Counted from the first letter of the stretch, positions 16,760-31,326 are shown. The stretch is 64,000 nt of DNA from Gemmatimonadota bacterium (GCA_009841265.1 VXMB01000001.1:332735-396734), one strand, 5' to 3'. Numbers and translations: made by a program. The notes: a model not told the origin generated them from the letters alone.

Positions 16760-18021
16760 GAAGTATTCCCTTCCTTAACGGCGGCCACGGCCTGAGGTCG
16801 GGGCACGGACGCCTGCGTGCTGTCCGCCATGCGCCGGATCATCACGACGCCGTTTCTCACCTCTTCTTCGCCGAGGATCAGAGTAAAGGCGGCGCCGAGC
16901 CGGTCGGCCTGTCTCATCTGGGCCTTCAGGCTCCGGTCTTCCCACAGCGCCGTCGCACCCACGCCGGCCGCGCGCAGCTCCTGCGCCAGGACCACCGCCG
17001 CAGACTTGGCCTCCGCACCGAGATAGGCGACGAATACCCGCGGCTTCGGCACTCCGGGAGGCTCGATCCCCTCCTGCTTCATCGTGAGTATGATGCGTTC
17101 GATGCCGGAGGCGAACCCGATTGCCGGCGTCTCCGGACCGCCGACCATGCCGATCAGCCCGTCGTACCGGCCGCCGCCGCACACCGCGTTCTGCGCCCCG
17201 ATGCCCTCGGCCCAGACCTCGAACACGGTCTTCGTGTAGTAGTCGAACCCCCGCACCAGGCGATGGTTGACCTGGTAGGGCCGCCCCAGATCGTCCAGGT
17301 AGGACCTCAACCGGTCAAAGTGGGTTCTACATTCGTCGCACAGGGAATCCGCGATCCGCGGAGCCTCGTCCGCGATCGCGCGGCAGGCCTCCTTCTTGCA
17401 GTCCAGCAGCCGGAGCGGGTTCTGCTCGTAGCGGCGCGCGCATTCGCCGCAGATCCCGTCCAGGCGGTCCGCGTACCAGGCCCGCAGCGTTTCGATGTAT
17501 CCCGGCCGGCACGCCGGGCACCCCGTGCTGTTCACCTGGAAGGACAGGTTCTTGATGCCCACCGCTTCGTAGATCTGCCAGGCGACCTGCATGACCTCGA
17601 GATCGATGGCCGGGTCCTGGCTGCCCAGCACTTCCACGTCGATCTGGTAGAACTGGCGGTACCGGCCCGCCTGGGGACGCTCGTACCGGAAGGCCGGGCC
17701 GATGGTGTAGAGCCGAAGAGGCTGGGGCCGGCCGTGCAGCTTGCGCTCGGCGTAGGCCCGGCAGATCCCGGCGGTGAACTCGGGGCGCAGGGTCATGCGC
17801 TCCTCGTTGCGGTCGAGGAAGGTGTACATCTCTTTCTCGACGATGTCCGTGGATTCGCCGACGCTCCGCTCGAAGAGGCCGGTCTGCTCGAAGACCGGCA
17901 CGTCGATCTGCTCGTAGCCGAAGAGTTCGCAGACCCGGCGCGTGGTCTCGGTCACGTGACGCCAGTGGGCCTGGTCTTCGGGCAGGATGTCGTAGGTGCC
18001 TCTCGGTGCCCTGTAGTTCAT
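16756..18021 (-). CDS. hisS: Histidyl-tRNA synthetase
   Basis: A 421-residue class-II synthetase. Motif 1 is around the GYEQIDVPVFEQTGLFERSVGE stretch. The motif 2 arginine is in FRYERPQAGRYRQFYQ. The histidine-specific signature is LVRGFDYYTKTVFE. Motif 3 is GFASGIERI. The C-terminal anticodon-binding domain (PRVFVAYLGAEAKSAAV...WEDRSLKAQMRQADRLGA) is present, which argues for HisS rather than the HisZ paralogue. It is embedded between lysY and lysZ and coupled to lysZ by a four-base overlap, an unusual place for a tRNA synthetase. Confidence 0.95.
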   Translation of the reverse strand: MNYRAPRGTYDILPEDQAHWRHVTETTRRVCELFGYEQIDVPVFEQTGLFERSVGESTDIVEKEMYTFLDRNEERMTLRPEFTAGICRAYAERKLHGRPQPLRLYTIGPAFRYERPQAGRYRQFYQIDVEVLGSQDPAIDLEVMQVAWQIYEAVGIKNLSFQVNSTGCPACRPGYIETLRAWYADRLDGICGECARRYEQNPLRLLDCKKEACRAIADEAPRIADSLCDECRTHFDRLRSYLDDLGRPYQVNHRLVRGFDYYTKTVFEVWAEGIGAQNAVCGGGRYDGLIGMVGGPETPAIGFASGIERIILTMKQEGIEPPGVPKPRVFVAYLGAEAKSAAVVLAQELRAAGVGATALWEDRSLKAQMRQADRLGAAFTLILGEEEVRNGVVMIRRMADSTQASVPRPQAVAAVKEGNTS

Positions 18022-18042
18022 ATTCGTCCTATACCGGGTGGA

Positions 18043-19086
18043 CTATACCGGGTGGAGGCCCGGAAACTCCAGGCCCGTCCGTTCGTCCCACCCGTGCATG
18101 ATGTTGAGGGCCTGCACGGCCTGTCCGGCCGCGCCCTTGACCAGGTTGTCCAGCGCGCCCATGACCACGACCCGGTCGCTGTGCTCGTCGCGCTCGAACC
18201 CGACGTCGCAGTAATTGGTGCCCGCGAGAAACTTCGGATCGGGATAGCGGAACACGCCCTGCCGTTCCTTGATGATGCGGATGAAGGGCTCCTGGTCGTA
18301 GGCTTCCCGGTAGATGCCCCAGATATCCCTGTCGGACAGGTTGCCGTTTGCGAAAGCGTGCGTGGTCATCAGGATGCCGCGCACCAGCTCGATGGCCGTC
18401 GCCGAGAAATGCACCGTGGGCGCCGGCCCGCCGAAGGTGAGCTCCTGCACGATCTCCGCCGTGTGGCGATGGCCTGTGGGCTTGAAGGACCGCACGGCCC
18501 CGCTGCGGTCCGGGTGGTGGGTGGACCGGTCGGCCCGGTGTCCCGCCGCGGAGGAGCCGATCTTGCCCTCCATGAACAGCCGGGAGGGGTCGACGGCGCC
18601 GGCCCGGACGAGGGGCGCCAGCGACAGGATCGCCGTGGCGGCCAGGCACCCGGTGCACGCGACGCATTCGGCGTCCCGGATCTCGTCCCGGTAGAGTTCG
18701 GCCAGGCCGTACACGAACCGGCCGAGGACGTCGGGATGGGCATGGGCATGTCCGTACCAGGTCGGATAATCCGCCGGATCGCGCAGGCGGAAGTCGGCGC
18801 TCAGGTCGATGACGCGGGCCGACAGGCCGGAGAAGTCGTCCCACCTCTTCATCGCCTCCCCGTGGGGCAGGCACAGGCACAGGACGTCGCAGGGATCGAG
18901 GTCGGCCAGGGCGCTGAACTTGAGGTCCGTGACCCGCCGAAGGTTCGGATGGGACCGGCCGACGGGCTTGCCCGCGAGCGATTCAGACGTCACCTGCCCG
19001 ATTTCGATTTCCGGGTGGAACAGGAGCAGGCGGAGCAGTTCCCCACCGCCGTATCCGGACGCGCCGGCGATAGACACCTTGATCAT
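18043..19086 (-). CDS. lysY: [LysW]-aminoadipate/glutamyl phosphate reductase (LysY/ArgC)
   Basis: A 347-residue NADPH-dependent semialdehyde dehydrogenase. The N-terminal dinucleotide-binding motif is [14 protein letters not shown]. The catalytic cysteine lies in [11 protein letters not shown], and the [12 protein letters not shown] motif carries the conserved active-site His. It reduces the LysZ product on LysW to the semialdehyde. It overlaps lysX by four bases and ends 21 bases before hisS. The ArgC and LysY families are hard to separate; the LysW operon decides the name. Confidence 0.92.
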   Translation of the reverse strand: MIKVSIAGASGYGGGELLRLLLFHPEIEIGQVTSESLAGKPVGRSHPNLRRVTDLKFSALADLDPCDVLCLCLPHGEAMKRWDDFSGLSARVIDLSADFRLRDPADYPTWYGHAHAHPDVLGRFVYGLAELYRDEIRDAECVACTGCLAATAILSLAPLVRAGAVDPSRLFMEGKIGSSAAGHRADRSTHHPDRSGAVRSFKPTGHRHTAEIVQELTFGGPAPTVHFSATAIELVRGILMTTHAFANGNLSDRDIWGIYREAYDQEPFIRIIKERQGVFRYPDPKFLAGTNYCDVGFERDEHSDRVVVMGALDNLVKGAAGQAVQALNIMHGWDERTGLEFPGLHPV

Positions 19087-19922
19087 GATTGGGCCACCTT
19101 TACCAGATAGTCGATGATTCGGCCGGGAATGTCCACGCCCGTCGGCTTAATGCTGTTCCGGAATTCCATGGTGTAGTTGACCTCGTTGACCATGATCCCG
19201 TCCGGCGATTCCAGCAGGTCGACGGCCACCACGCCGCCGCCCACCGCTTCCGCGGCGCGGGCGGAAAGCATCCCCACGTCACCCTCCACGGGACAGTCGG
19301 CCGTCGTCCCGCCCAGGGCGGTGTTGGTCTTCCAGTGGTCCGAATACCGGTAGACGGCGCAGATGGTCTCGCCGTCGACCACGAAAGACCGGATATCGCG
19401 TCCGGGCTTTTCGACGTACTCCTGGATGTAGATCACCGAATGCTGATAGGACCCCAGGGTCTCCTTGTGCTCGAGCACCGCTTCGGCGGCATGACGGTCG
19501 TTGACCCGCGCGATGAGGCGCCCCCACGAGCCGATGGGCGGCTTGACCACGACGGGATAGCCCATGGATTCCATTTCCTCCAGGGCCGACTCGGCCGTGA
19601 ACGCGACGCGGGCTTTCGGCGTAGGCACCCCGTGGTCTACCAGCGCCATGGTCGTCAGGAACTTGTTCCCGCACACGCGGGCTACCTCGTAGGAGTTGAC
19701 GGTCCTGATGCCGCTGGCGTTGAGTATCTTCAGCGAGTTGAGGGCCCTGGAATGGTTGATGCACCGCTCGAGTATGACGTCGTGGTCGTACCGGTGGTTC
19801 TCCAGGTCGAAGACGATGCGCCGGTCGTCCAGCCGGTCGAAGACGATACCCCGTTTCGCCGCGGCCTCGAAGAGCATCTTCTGTTCCGTGGAAACGATGG
19901 ACAGCAGCATGCCGATCTTCAC
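19083..19922 (-). CDS. lysX: Alpha-aminoadipate/glutamate-LysW ligase LysX
   Basis: A 279-residue ATP-grasp ligase of the RimK/LysX group. I chose the GTG at 19922, which overlaps the previous gene by four bases (GTGA) and gives the family start KIGMLLS. It has [20 protein letters not shown], the YRYS...[10 protein letters not shown] loop, and metal ligands Asp235, Glu247 and Asn249 (NEVNYTMEF), ending with the family-typical TGVDIPG. LysX attaches the amino group of alpha-aminoadipate (or Glu in ArgX) to the C-terminal Glu of LysW. All catalytic residues are present, so this is the active copy. Confidence 0.93.
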   Translation of the reverse strand: MKIGMLLSIVSTEQKMLFEAAAKRGIVFDRLDDRRIVFDLENHRYDHDVILERCINHSRALNSLKILNASGIRTVNSYEVARVCGNKFLTTMALVDHGVPTPKARVAFTAESALEEMESMGYPVVVKPPIGSWGRLIARVNDRHAAEAVLEHKETLGSYQHSVIYIQEYVEKPGRDIRSFVVDGETICAVYRYSDHWKTNTALGGTTADCPVEGDVGMLSARAAEAVGGGVVAVDLLESPDGIMVNEVNYTMEFRNSIKPTGVDIPGRIIDYLVKVAQS

Positions 19923-20773
19923 GAGTTTCGTACCCCCTGTGCCACCGAGTCCGCCACGTAGTCCATGATCTTCCCCGGTATATTGACGCCGGTGACGTCC
20001 GATGCGTCCGAAAGCCCGGACGGCGGGCCCATCTCCTGCACGAACCAGGCATCCTTCGTGCGAACCATGTCCACCACCGCGATTCCGCCGCCGATCGCCC
20101 GGACGGCTGCGACCGCCAGGTCGTTCAGTTCCTCCGTGACGGGCTCCTGCTTCATCAGGCCGCCGGCGGTGATCGTTCCGATCCAGTGGTGGGTCAGCAC
20201 CGATACGGCGGCCACCGTCTCGTCGCCGACCACGTACGCCCTGATGTCGTGTCCGGGCGAATCGATGTGCTTTTGCATGAAGAAGATGGAGTGGTGATAG
20301 GCGCCGAGGATGCGTTTGTGCTCCAGGACCGTCGCCGCCGTATACTTGTCCCCGATACGGGAAACGAGCTGGCCCTCGGGACCTTCCACGGGCCGGAGGA
20401 CGACCGGGTATCCCATGTCCTCCATGGCTTCCAGGGCGGAACGCGGCGTGTAGGCCACACGCACTTCCGGCACCGGCACGCCGTTCTCCCGCAAGGCCAG
20501 GGACGTCAGCAGCCGGTTCCCGTACGTCTCCACCACCGACTGGCGGTTCACCGTCGGAATGCCCCAGTGGTCGAAGACGGTCAGCGCGTACACGGCGCGA
20601 TGGTGATCGATACAACGCTCCAGGACCACATCCAGGTCCATATGGCGCCGATCCAGTTCGAAGACCAGCCGCGTGTTGTCGATCGTCGTCACGTCGATGC
20701 CGCGGCGGCCCGCCTCGGCGATCAACCGCTTCTCGTCCTTCCTGATACGCGACAGCACGATGCCCAATTCCAT
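19919..20773 (-). CDS. Divergent LysX paralogue, probably altered or inactive ligase
   Basis: A 284-residue protein from the ATG at 20773 (GGAGG upstream), aligning to the adjacent LysX without gaps apart from a slightly longer C-terminus. The fold is retained: [38 protein letters not shown]. Many nucleotide or substrate positions are changed: Lys87 to Arg, Lys127 to Arg, Glu168 to Lys, Arg192 to Val, Asn200 to Thr, and NEVN to QEMG (Asn249 lost). Asp235 and Glu247 remain. It is coupled to lysX by a four-base overlap. It could be a regulatory or structural partner, or a ligase with another substrate. A canonical ArgX seems unlikely. Confidence 0.8.
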   Translation of the reverse strand: MELGIVLSRIRKDEKRLIAEAGRRGIDVTTIDNTRLVFELDRRHMDLDVVLERCIDHHRAVYALTVFDHWGIPTVNRQSVVETYGNRLLTSLALRENGVPVPEVRVAYTPRSALEAMEDMGYPVVLRPVEGPEGQLVSRIGDKYTAATVLEHKRILGAYHHSIFFMQKHIDSPGHDIRAYVVGDETVAAVSVLTHHWIGTITAGGLMKQEPVTEELNDLAVAAVRAIGGGIAVVDMVRTKDAWFVQEMGPPSGLSDASDVTGVNIPGKIMDYVADSVAQGVRNS

Positions 20774-20837
20774 GAATTCCACTTCCTCCGGATATCCCGG
20801 ACCTTTCGGATATCCCGCGTCCACTTGCCCGTCATGC

Positions 20838-20885
20838 AAAAAAAAAGAGCCGGCCTCTTCGCTCAATCGAAGAGGAACACGGCTC
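20838..20885 (-). terminator. Rho-independent terminator after lysW
   Basis: On the minus strand the stem GAGCCG...CCTCTTCG / CGAAGAGG...CGGCTC is followed directly by nine T residues. It lies downstream of lysW and a mini-gene, and before the lysX paralogue. It should set lysW mRNA levels higher than those of the biosynthetic genes. Confidence 0.9.
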
Positions 20886-20923
20886 CCAACTGTTCCCGTG
20901 GCCCCATTATCCCTTTCGCAGGA

Positions 20924-21001
20924 TTACCGCGGGGCCCGATGAGCGGACGAACGCAAATCACAATCATGTTTACCATGTTTATGTTTCATTCGTTTGCTCA
21001 T
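20924..21001 (-). CDS. Possible 25-residue basic peptide between lysW and the terminator
   Basis: An ATG at 21001, eight bases after a good ribosome-binding sequence (GGAAGGAAATCAAG, then ATG), opens a 25-codon frame rich in His, Lys and Arg. It starts MSKRMKHKHGKHDCD and ends with TAA at 20924. It starts 28 bases after the lysW stop and precedes the terminator. No family is recognised. The ribosome site favours translation; the size and lack of comparison sequences leave it open. Confidence 0.35.
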   Translation of the reverse strand: MSKRMKHKHGKHDCDLRSSAHRAPR

Positions 21002-21029
21002 CTTGATTTCCTTCCATCCGTCCGCGGGC

Positions 21030-21197
21030 TTATTCGCCCCAGTCTTCCTCTTCTTCCGGTGCCAGCGCGAACTCCAGCGGGTCTACGCTGACCACTTCCA
21101 GTTCCGCGCCGCACTCCGGGCACGTGATTATTTCGCCTACCACGACATCATAATCCAGGGTGATCTCGGCGCCACATTCCGGGCAGATCCCGCTCAT
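21030..21197 (-). CDS. lysW: Amino-group carrier protein LysW
   Basis: A 55-residue acidic protein with two CPECGAE motifs (residues 5-11 and 26-32) forming a zinc ribbon, and the diagnostic C-terminus EDWGE. LysW carries the growing lysine or ornithine intermediate on the side chain of its last Glu, protecting the amino group and docking to LysX, LysZ, LysY, LysJ and LysK by charge. The ATG at 21197 has GGGGG five bases upstream. It is the first gene of the pathway operon, has its own strong promoter, and is followed by a terminator. Confidence 0.97.
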   Translation of the reverse strand: MSGICPECGAEITLDYDVVVGEIITCPECGAELEVVSVDPLEFALAPEEEEDWGE

Positions 21198-21294
21198 GAT
21201 ACCCCCGTTTTACACACATGCAGCCTTGGAACGAATCTTTTTCGAAGGCCCTTTCACCCTTCGGGGAAGGCCTTTCCTCCTGAAGAACGGACGC

Positions 21295-21322
21295 AATATA
21301 GGGTGCGCGCTAAGGGTGTCAA
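21295..21322 (-). promoter_or_regulatory. lysW promoter
   Basis: On the minus strand TTGACA (21322-21317) and TATATT (21300-21295) are 16 bases apart, just downstream of the gyrA stop. The leader of about 90 bases carries a GC-rich hairpin (AAGGCCTTC...GAAGG...GGGCCTT) near 21239-21274. Confidence 0.75.
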
Positions 21323-21330
21323 GCGCTTTT

Positions 21331-23829
21331 TTATTCTTCCTCTTCGCCGTCCGTACCGGGTGATTCAGCCGTTTCGGAAGTCTCCGGATCGTCCTCTTCG
21401 TCGCCTGGCGTAATCCTGGAAACATCGATCACCCGGTCCCCCTCGCCCAGGTTAATGAGCCGGACGCCCTGGGTGTTCCGGCCGATGGGGCGCAGGTCGC
21501 GGACCGGCAGGCGTATGATGAGGCCGTTCGTGGTAATGATCATCAGCTCGTCTTCGTCGGAGACCGCGTGAATCGACACGACGGGGCCGTTGCGTTCGCT
21601 GGTGCGTATGTTGCTCACGCCCTTGCTGTGGCGGCGGGTCAGCCGGTAGTTCTCGATGTCCGTCCGCTTCCCGTAGCCGTTCTCCGTCACGGAAAGCAGC
21701 GTGGAGTCCCGATCCGATGCCAGCATGCCCACGACCCGGTCGCCTTCGCCGAGGCGTATGCCCCGCACCCCCTGTGCGCCGCGGCCCATCGTCCGGACGT
21801 CGCTCTCGTGGAAGCGGACGGCCTGGCCGTTCCGGCTGGCGATGACGATGTCGTTGTCGCCGTCGGTCAGCAGGGCCTCGATAAGGGCGTCGCCCTCGAG
21901 GATGTTCAGCGCCACGATGCCGTTCCGTCGGGGATTCCCATAGGCCGACAGCACGGTTTTCTTCACCAGGCCACCCCGCGTCACCATCAGGATATAATGC
22001 TCGTCGTCGAAGTTCCTGATCGGCAGGAAGGCCGCGATGCTCTCTCCCTGGTCGAGCTGCAGCAGGTTGACGACGGCCTTGCCGCGGGCGGTGCGGCCGG
22101 CTTCGGGGATCTCCCACACCTTGAGCCAGTAGCATTTGCCGCGGTTCGTGAAGAACAGGATGTAGGAGTGGGTCGAGGCGGAGAAGAGGTGCTCGACGAA
22201 ATCCTCTTCCCGGGTCTTCATGCCGGTGATCCCCTTGCCGCCGCGGTTCTGGCTGCGGTAGGTGTCCATGGGCAGGCGCTTGACGTAGCCGGCGTGGGAT
22301 ATGGTGATGACCATCTCCTCGTCGGCGATCAGGTCCTCGATGCTGAGATCGCCCTCGATGTCGATCAGTTCGGTACGTCGCTCGTCGCCGTAGCGCTCCT
22401 TCAGGTCGATCATCTCGTCCTTGATGATCTGCATCCGCCGTTCCAGCCGCGAGAGGATGTCCCGGTAATCGGCGATCCGCGCGACCAGCTCTTCGTATTC
22501 TTCCTCCAGCTTGTCTCTTTCCAGCCCGGTCAGGCGCTGCAGGCGCATGTCCAGAATGGCCTCGACCTGTGCGCGGGACAGGCCGAACTCGTCTCCCAGG
22601 ACCTCCATGGCCTCCTCGCCGGTATGCGATCCGCGGATGACTTCGATCACGCGGTCCACGTTGTCCAGCGCGACGCGCAGGCCTTCCACGATATGGGCCC
22701 GCTGCTCGGCTTTCTCGAGGTCGAAGGTGGTCCGGCGCACCAGCACCTCGTGGCGGTGGTCGATGAAGTGCTGGATGCACTCCTTGATGTTCAGGACCCG
22801 GGGCCGCCCGTCCACGAGCGCCAGCATGGTGACGCCGATGGTGGTCTCCAGCGGCGTCATCTTGAAGAGGTGGTTGAGCACGATGTTGCCCGGGATGTCC
22901 CGCCGCACGTCGATGGCGATGCGCATGCCCGACCGGTCCGACTCGTCCCGTATGTCGGTAATGCCCAGTATCTGCTTCTCCCGGACGAGGTCGGCGATCT
23001 TCTCGATCAGGCTGGACTTGTTGACCTTGTAGGGGATCTCCGTGACGACGATGGTTTCCTTTTCGCTTTGCTCGTGCACCTCGATCGTCGTGCGGGCGCG
23101 CACCTTGATCTTCCCGCGGCCGGTGTGGAAATACTCGTTGATCGCGTTGCGGCCGTAGATGATGGCGCCGGTGGCGAAATCGGGTCCCTGGATGTGCGCG
23201 GCGAGCTCCCCGATGGTGATTTCCGGGTGGTCGATCACCGCCACGATGCCGTCCACCACTTCGCCGAGGTTATGGGACGGGAGATTGGAGGCCATGCCCA
23301 CGCCGATGCCGAGGGAGCCGTTGCAGAGCAGGTTGGGGAACTTGCCCGGAAGCACGGTTGGCTCGTCTTTCGACTCGTCGTAGTTGGGCATGAAATCGAC
23401 CGTGTTCTTGTCGATATCCTCCATCATCTCGATAGCCAGGCGGGACATCCGCGATTCGGTGTACCGCATGGCGCCCGGCGGATCGCCGTCGATGGACCCG
23501 AAATTGCCCTGGCCGAAGACCATGGGGTAGCGCATGCTGAAGGGCTGGGCCATCCGCGCGAGGGTATCGTACACGGCCAGGTCGCCGTGGGGGTGGTAGT
23601 CCCCGATCGTCTGGCCGACGATCTTGGCGCACTTCCGCGTGGGCCTTCCCGGCGTGAGGTTCAGGTCGCGCATCGCCACGAGAATGCGCCGCTGGGACGG
23701 CTTGAACCCGTCGCGGACGTCCGGAATCGCCCGGGACAGGTTCACGCTCATGGAGAAATCGAGATAGGAACTCTTCATCTCGTCTTCGATGAAGATCGGC
23801 TGGATGTTGTCGTGTTGTTCTACCGCCAT
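21331..23829 (-). CDS. gyrA: DNA gyrase subunit A
   Basis: An 832-residue type IIA topoisomerase subunit. The winged-helix and tower region carries the catalytic Tyr123 in GAMRYTESRMS. A C-terminal six-bladed wrapping domain contains the gyrase-box-like QNRGGKG (about residues 526-532), which favours GyrA over ParC. The tail is acidic (DEEDDPETSETAES...EEEE). With GyrB it introduces negative supercoils. It lies 57 bases after gyrB, with GGGG upstream of the ATG. Length is typical. The quinolone-region sequence around GDYHPHGDLAVYD shows Asp at the first usual resistance position. Confidence 0.97.
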   Translation of the reverse strand: MAVEQHDNIQPIFIEDEMKSSYLDFSMSVNLSRAIPDVRDGFKPSQRRILVAMRDLNLTPGRPTRKCAKIVGQTIGDYHPHGDLAVYDTLARMAQPFSMRYPMVFGQGNFGSIDGDPPGAMRYTESRMSRLAIEMMEDIDKNTVDFMPNYDESKDEPTVLPGKFPNLLCNGSLGIGVGMASNLPSHNLGEVVDGIVAVIDHPEITIGELAAHIQGPDFATGAIIYGRNAINEYFHTGRGKIKVRARTTIEVHEQSEKETIVVTEIPYKVNKSSLIEKIADLVREKQILGITDIRDESDRSGMRIAIDVRRDIPGNIVLNHLFKMTPLETTIGVTMLALVDGRPRVLNIKECIQHFIDHRHEVLVRRTTFDLEKAEQRAHIVEGLRVALDNVDRVIEVIRGSHTGEEAMEVLGDEFGLSRAQVEAILDMRLQRLTGLERDKLEEEYEELVARIADYRDILSRLERRMQIIKDEMIDLKERYGDERRTELIDIEGDLSIEDLIADEEMVITISHAGYVKRLPMDTYRSQNRGGKGITGMKTREEDFVEHLFSASTHSYILFFTNRGKCYWLKVWEIPEAGRTARGKAVVNLLQLDQGESIAAFLPIRNFDDEHYILMVTRGGLVKKTVLSAYGNPRRNGIVALNILEGDALIEALLTDGDNDIVIASRNGQAVRFHESDVRTMGRGAQGVRGIRLGEGDRVVGMLASDRDSTLLSVTENGYGKRTDIENYRLTRRHSKGVSNIRTSERNGPVVSIHAVSDEDELMIITTNGLIIRLPVRDLRPIGRNTQGVRLINLGEGDRVIDVSRITPGDEEDDPETSETAESPGTDGEEEE

Positions 23830-23886
23830 GCTTTCCCCTTGAACGTGTTAATTTGTGATGTGGTCACGCCGGGCGGGTGCCGGATG

Positions 23887-27767
<3,881 letters not shown>

Positions 27768-27768
27768 C

Positions 27769-28899
27769 TTAGCTTTCCGCCTCGGTCGTCCTGAAGGGCA
27801 TGATCAGGCACTGGTAGTCCTCGCCCTCCGCTTCCTCCCCGGACGGGGTGATGATCCCTGCGCTGACCGGCGTATCCAGTTTGAAAACCACTTCTTCGCT
27901 CTCGATCCGCTCCACGACGTCGAGGAGGTAGCGGAAATCGTAGGTCGTATCCATGGCTTCGCCTTCGTATTCGGCCGGCACTTCTTCCCGGGCCTCGCCG
28001 CCGATATCGTGGCTAAAGGAACTCAATTCGACGAAACCCGGTCGGAAGGAATACCGAATCTGCCGGGTGGAGGGGTTGGACAACACGGACACGCGGCGGA
28101 CGGCGCTCTCCAGCTCCTCGCGGTTCACCTTGACCACCTTGTCGTTGCCCGTGGGAATTACCCTCTCGTAGTCCGGATAGGTCGCTTCGATCAGCCTGGC
28201 GAACAACCTGGCGTTCTCCAGTTCGAACAGGACGTGGTTCTCGCCGATGGTGATCCGGGACGGCGAATCCGATTCCCCGATGAGGCGCGAGAGATTGTTC
28301 AGCGCCTTGGGCGGCACGATGATCCCCTCCGTGGCCGCATCGGAAACATCGCAGGGGAGCGTCGTCTTGGCCAGCCGGTGCCCATCGGTGGCCACCATCC
28401 GGACGGCGCCGCGGCCTATGCGTAGGAACGCGCCCCAGAGACTCGGGTGGATCTCGTCCTTCGATACGGCGTACACCGTCTTCCGGATCAACCGCTGCAG
28501 CGAAGACGACGGAATCTCTATGGTCTGTTCGGACGTCACATCCGGCAATGCCGGGTACTCGTCCTTGCTGATGCCCACCAGACGGAATACCCCGCGGTCA
28601 CACCGGATGATCACCTTGACCCCGTCCACCTCGATATCCACGGGCGCGTCCGGCAGCTCGCGCACCATTTCCGCGAATTTCCTTCCGGGCACCGTGATCG
28701 ATCCCTCCCCCGATATCTGGGCGGGGATCTTCGTCATGATGAATATGTCCAGGTCGGTGGCCCCAATGCTCAGGTGGCCGTCTTCCGTCTCCAGCAGCAT
28801 GTTGGACAGGATGGGCAGGGTGGTCTTCGGCGGAACGACATTCAGAACGGTCTGTATTCCGCTCATCAGGGTGGAACTGGACGGAATGGTGATTTTCAC
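27769..28899 (-). CDS. dnaN: DNA polymerase III beta sliding clamp
   Basis: A 376-residue clamp with three related domains: PILSNMLLETEDGHLSIGATDLDI, FLRIGRGAVRMVATDGHRLAKTTL and FKLDTPVSAGIITPSGE...CLIMPFR. The C-terminus YQCLIMPFRTTEAES is slightly longer than the usual MPMR ending. The start is GTG at 28899 with AAGGAG eight bases before. It encircles DNA and tethers the polymerase. The gene is separated from dnaA by the origin region rather than following it directly. Confidence 0.96.
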   Translation of the reverse strand: MKITIPSSSTLMSGIQTVLNVVPPKTTLPILSNMLLETEDGHLSIGATDLDIFIMTKIPAQISGEGSITVPGRKFAEMVRELPDAPVDIEVDGVKVIIRCDRGVFRLVGISKDEYPALPDVTSEQTIEIPSSSLQRLIRKTVYAVSKDEIHPSLWGAFLRIGRGAVRMVATDGHRLAKTTLPCDVSDAATEGIIVPPKALNNLSRLIGESDSPSRITIGENHVLFELENARLFARLIEATYPDYERVIPTGNDKVVKVNREELESAVRRVSVLSNPSTRQIRYSFRPGFVELSSFSHDIGGEAREEVPAEYEGEAMDTTYDFRYLLDVVERIESEEVVFKLDTPVSAGIITPSGEEAEGEDYQCLIMPFRTTEAES

Positions 28900-29013
28900 A
28901 GAGTACTCCTTTGGGCAGTCTACTGGGCGTTCTTCGCCGGTTACCTCGTAGGGTCCGAACTGTACAGAATGAACCGGGGAGGTTTCTTGTACAGTAACCT
29001 ATTACTATTATTG

Positions 29014-29041
29014 AATATAGATCACGCTCAGGACAGCGCAA
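29014..29041 (-). promoter_or_regulatory. Candidate dnaN promoter
   Basis: On the minus strand TTGCGC (29041-29036) and TATATT (29019-29014) are 16 bases apart in AT-rich sequence, giving a leader of about 110 bases. Two copies of the near-palindrome (C/T)TGTACAG lie in that leader (about 28960 and 28988) and could be a repressor site. Confidence 0.45.
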
Positions 29042-29064
29042 GGGTTTTGTGAGTCAAAACCACC

Positions 29065-29215
29065 CTATATTGTATAACGTCGCGGTATGGCGCTAAAAAC
29101 GTACAATATATTGTGTATACTATGAATTTTAATATGTATGTATAAGAAAGGAATAATACTAATAAGGAATGTGGATATGTGCATAAACACGTATTTATGA
29201 TGATAAGTAATAATA
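29065..29215. other. Probable DNA-unwinding element
   Basis: About 150 bases composed almost wholly of A and T with TATATT and TAATAAT runs lie between dnaN and the nearest DnaA boxes. Position and composition fit the duplex-unwinding element of oriC. Open frames seen here on the minus strand encode Phe/Ile/Tyr-rich nonsense and are not genes. Confidence 0.65.
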
Positions 29216-29681
29216 AAACCAAACATTTGCGGGGAAAAAAAGATGTGGAGAAATTGGCAACTAAACAGGTGTTTATCCACATAATCCACACACTAGAAAC
29301 CGAAACGGGATAAAACCCCCGTTTATACACAAATCATCGACACACCCCATCCCCTTATCCCCCGGGTTATCCACATCATCTCCAGCCCGTAAATGCGCCA
29401 GATGTGCGCTGGCGTGCAATCGGGCGTATGAAAGCCGATTTGAAGCCGGTTCCAGGTCGAAACGAGGCCATTTTGCGCCGCGGCCGGAGACCTTTCCACA
29501 CCGAGGTGGACTAACCCTGGTGGATTGGTGTGGAAATTCGGTATATACAATATGCAACATTATGCCGGGGCGGGAGTTACGACAGGCGCGATTTGTTGAC
29601 AAAATGTGGATAAGTTGTTGGTTATCCACACATACCGGAGCGAATTAACCGTGTGGTGTGCGTTGCTGAACGTCAGGCGGG

Positions 29682-31061
<1,380 letters not shown>

Positions 31062-31250
31062 CGCGTATTACCTTGTGGACCGAAGGGAATGAAACGCCTT
31101 TGAACGGACCGGTGCTTTTCCGGCCCGAAAACACACTCGTACGCTTGCATGCAACATGCTAAATTGTTGAAATTACTACATTTAAGGTGGTATTAGGTGC
31201 GACAACAAATCCACGGCAGGCGGAAACGTTGCGGGTCGTATCTTCATCTT

Positions 31251-31279
31251 AGTATGTATGGTGAGTGGGGTGCTGTCAA
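31251..31279 (-). promoter_or_regulatory. dnaA promoter
   Basis: On the minus strand TTGACA (31279-31274) and CATACT (31256-31251) are 17 bases apart, giving a leader of about 185 bases to dnaA. The gap 31062-31404 otherwise holds only the divergent rpmH promoter and AT-rich sequence with no clear DnaA box. Confidence 0.6.
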
Positions 31280-31326
31280 GAGAATATCTCGAAAAGATTT
31301 GCTACCCGGGACCGACCAAAAACAAC

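Larger units (their letters stand above)
28960..29660. other. Chromosomal replication origin oriC
   Basis: The 780-base gene-free region between dnaA and dnaN is strikingly AT-rich and carries DnaA boxes. Perfect TTATCCACA occurs at 29273-29281, 29367-29375 and 29632-29640. TTATACACA occurs at 29323-29331. On the opposite strand TGTGGATAA occurs at 29605-29613 and TGTGCATAA at 29178-29186. Near matches include TAATCCACA at 29282-29290, back to back with a perfect box. Flanking dnaA, dnaN, gyrA/B, rpmH, rnpA and parS sites all support a bacterial chromosomal origin. Confidence 0.92.

Noticed and set aside
29028-29330. Short minus-strand frames in the AT-rich origin
   Set aside because: They consist of hydrophobic aromatic-rich nonsense, overlap DnaA boxes and the unwinding element, and lack ribosome-binding sites.
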